Shown here in pieces: positions 6,104 to 6,197 of a stretch of 6,197 nucleotides of DNA (its first letter is position 1; the number at the start of each line of letters is the position of its first letter). The stretch is from an uncultured Candidatus Saccharibacteria bacterium (GTDB lineage: Bacteria > Patescibacteria > Saccharimonadia > Saccharimonadales > UBA6022). A model generated the notes under the pieces. The model saw only the letters and a list, made by a program, of their open reading frames with translations, ran no database searches and had not been told where the DNA came from. Both the position numbers and the translations under genes were made by a program. Location of the stretch: assembly GCA_946479115.1 (NCBI GenBank), contig CAMLED010000055.1, positions 1 through 6,197 of the forward strand, read 5' to 3'.

Positions 6104-6115
6104 TCTTAGAGTTAT

Positions 6116-6191
6116 GCGGGTGTAGCTCAGTTGATAGAGCGCTTCCTTGCCAAGGAAGAGGTCGAGAGTTTGAGTCTCTTCACCCGCACCA
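6116..6191 (+). tRNA. tRNA-Gly (anticodon GCC), CCA encoded, with A19/U56
   Basis: A complete cloverleaf. The acceptor stem GCGGGTG/CACCCGC (6116-6122, 6181-6187) has seven Watson-Crick pairs. The D-stem is GCTC/GAGC (6125-6128, 6137-6140) with loop AGTTGATA. The anticodon stem is CTTCC/GGAAG (6142-6146, 6154-6158) with loop TTGCCAA, giving anticodon GCC at 6149-6151. The variable loop is AGGTC. The T-stem is GAGAG/CTCTT (6164-6168, 6176-6180) with one G-U pair and loop TTTGAGT. Discriminator A is at 6188 and CCA at 6189-6191. D-loop position 19 is A (6134) instead of G, and T-loop position 56 is U (6171) instead of C, so the elbow pair G19-C56 becomes A19-U56. A73 rather than U73 is the discriminator usually associated with the dimeric, archaeal/eukaryotic-like glycyl-tRNA synthetase. 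Confidence 0.96.
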
Positions 6192-6197
6192 TAGAAA

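Noticed and set aside
6116..6191. The tRNA-Gly as a non-translating, cell-wall-dedicated type like those of staphylococci.
   Set aside because: Those tRNAs lose the G18-G19 pattern without compensation. Here G18, T54 and T55 are kept and 19/56 covary, which favours a normal elongator tRNA.
1..6197. A recoded genetic code (TGA as Gly or Trp), CRISPR arrays, or insertion sequences.
   Set aside because: All four genes read cleanly with standard stops. No regularly spaced repeats, transposase frames or terminal inverted repeats were found.

Overview
The window is a compact bacterial segment. It holds a slipin-type SPFH membrane protein, a tRNA-Phe, a three-gene stress operon (prkA, yhbH, spoVR) and a tRNA-Gly, all on the + strand. 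Reading frames use the standard code, with TAA and TAG stops and no need to read TGA as an amino acid. Both tRNAs encode their CCA ends. Base composition is moderate with AT-rich intergenic DNA. The short spacers, moderate GC and the style of the slipin are compatible with a Patescibacteria/CPR lineage such as Saccharibacteria. This is an impression from memory, not a placement; a protein search would settle it.

Layout. Bases 1-747: slipin, beginning exactly at the window edge. Bases 748-926: a 12-bp perfect hairpin, then a degraded copy of the 5' half of the next tRNA, split by a small hairpin in its D-loop. Bases 927-1002: tRNA-Phe(GAA), running straight into a very strong hairpin/terminator (1001-1040). 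Bases 1041-1292: AT-rich non-coding DNA with one consensus DnaA box and, at its end, a TTGACA / TGCTATACT promoter. Bases 1308-3230: prkA, a AAA+ ATPase. Bases 3238-3266: an 11-bp perfect hairpin with no U-run. Bases 3290-4447: yhbH, a DUF444 von Willebrand A (VWA) protein. Bases 4452-6026: spoVR, starting four bases after the yhbH stop. Bases 6027-6115: a weak hairpin, a pyrimidine-rich leader and a TATAAT promoter. Bases 6116-6191: tRNA-Gly(GCC).

The prkA-yhbH-spoVR set is a known conserved trio of sporulating and non-sporulating bacteria. It pairs a AAA+ ATPase with a MIDAS-type VWA partner and SpoVR, and is linked to sporulation in Bacillus and to starvation or stationary phase in enterobacteria. 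The proteins here resemble the Bacillus versions (PrkA/YhbH) more than E. coli YeaG/YeaH. A plausible reading is an ATP-driven machine in which PrkA is the motor, YhbH a metal-dependent adaptor and SpoVR the effector; its substrate is unknown.

The most unusual signals are: (i) tRNA-Gly has A19 and U56 in place of the near-universal G19-C56 pair, a compensated swap; (ii) the split tRNA-Phe relic just upstream of the intact gene; (iii) paired CPHC motifs at the two ends of PrkA; (iv) conserved His/Glu clusters in SpoVR that look like a metal site.
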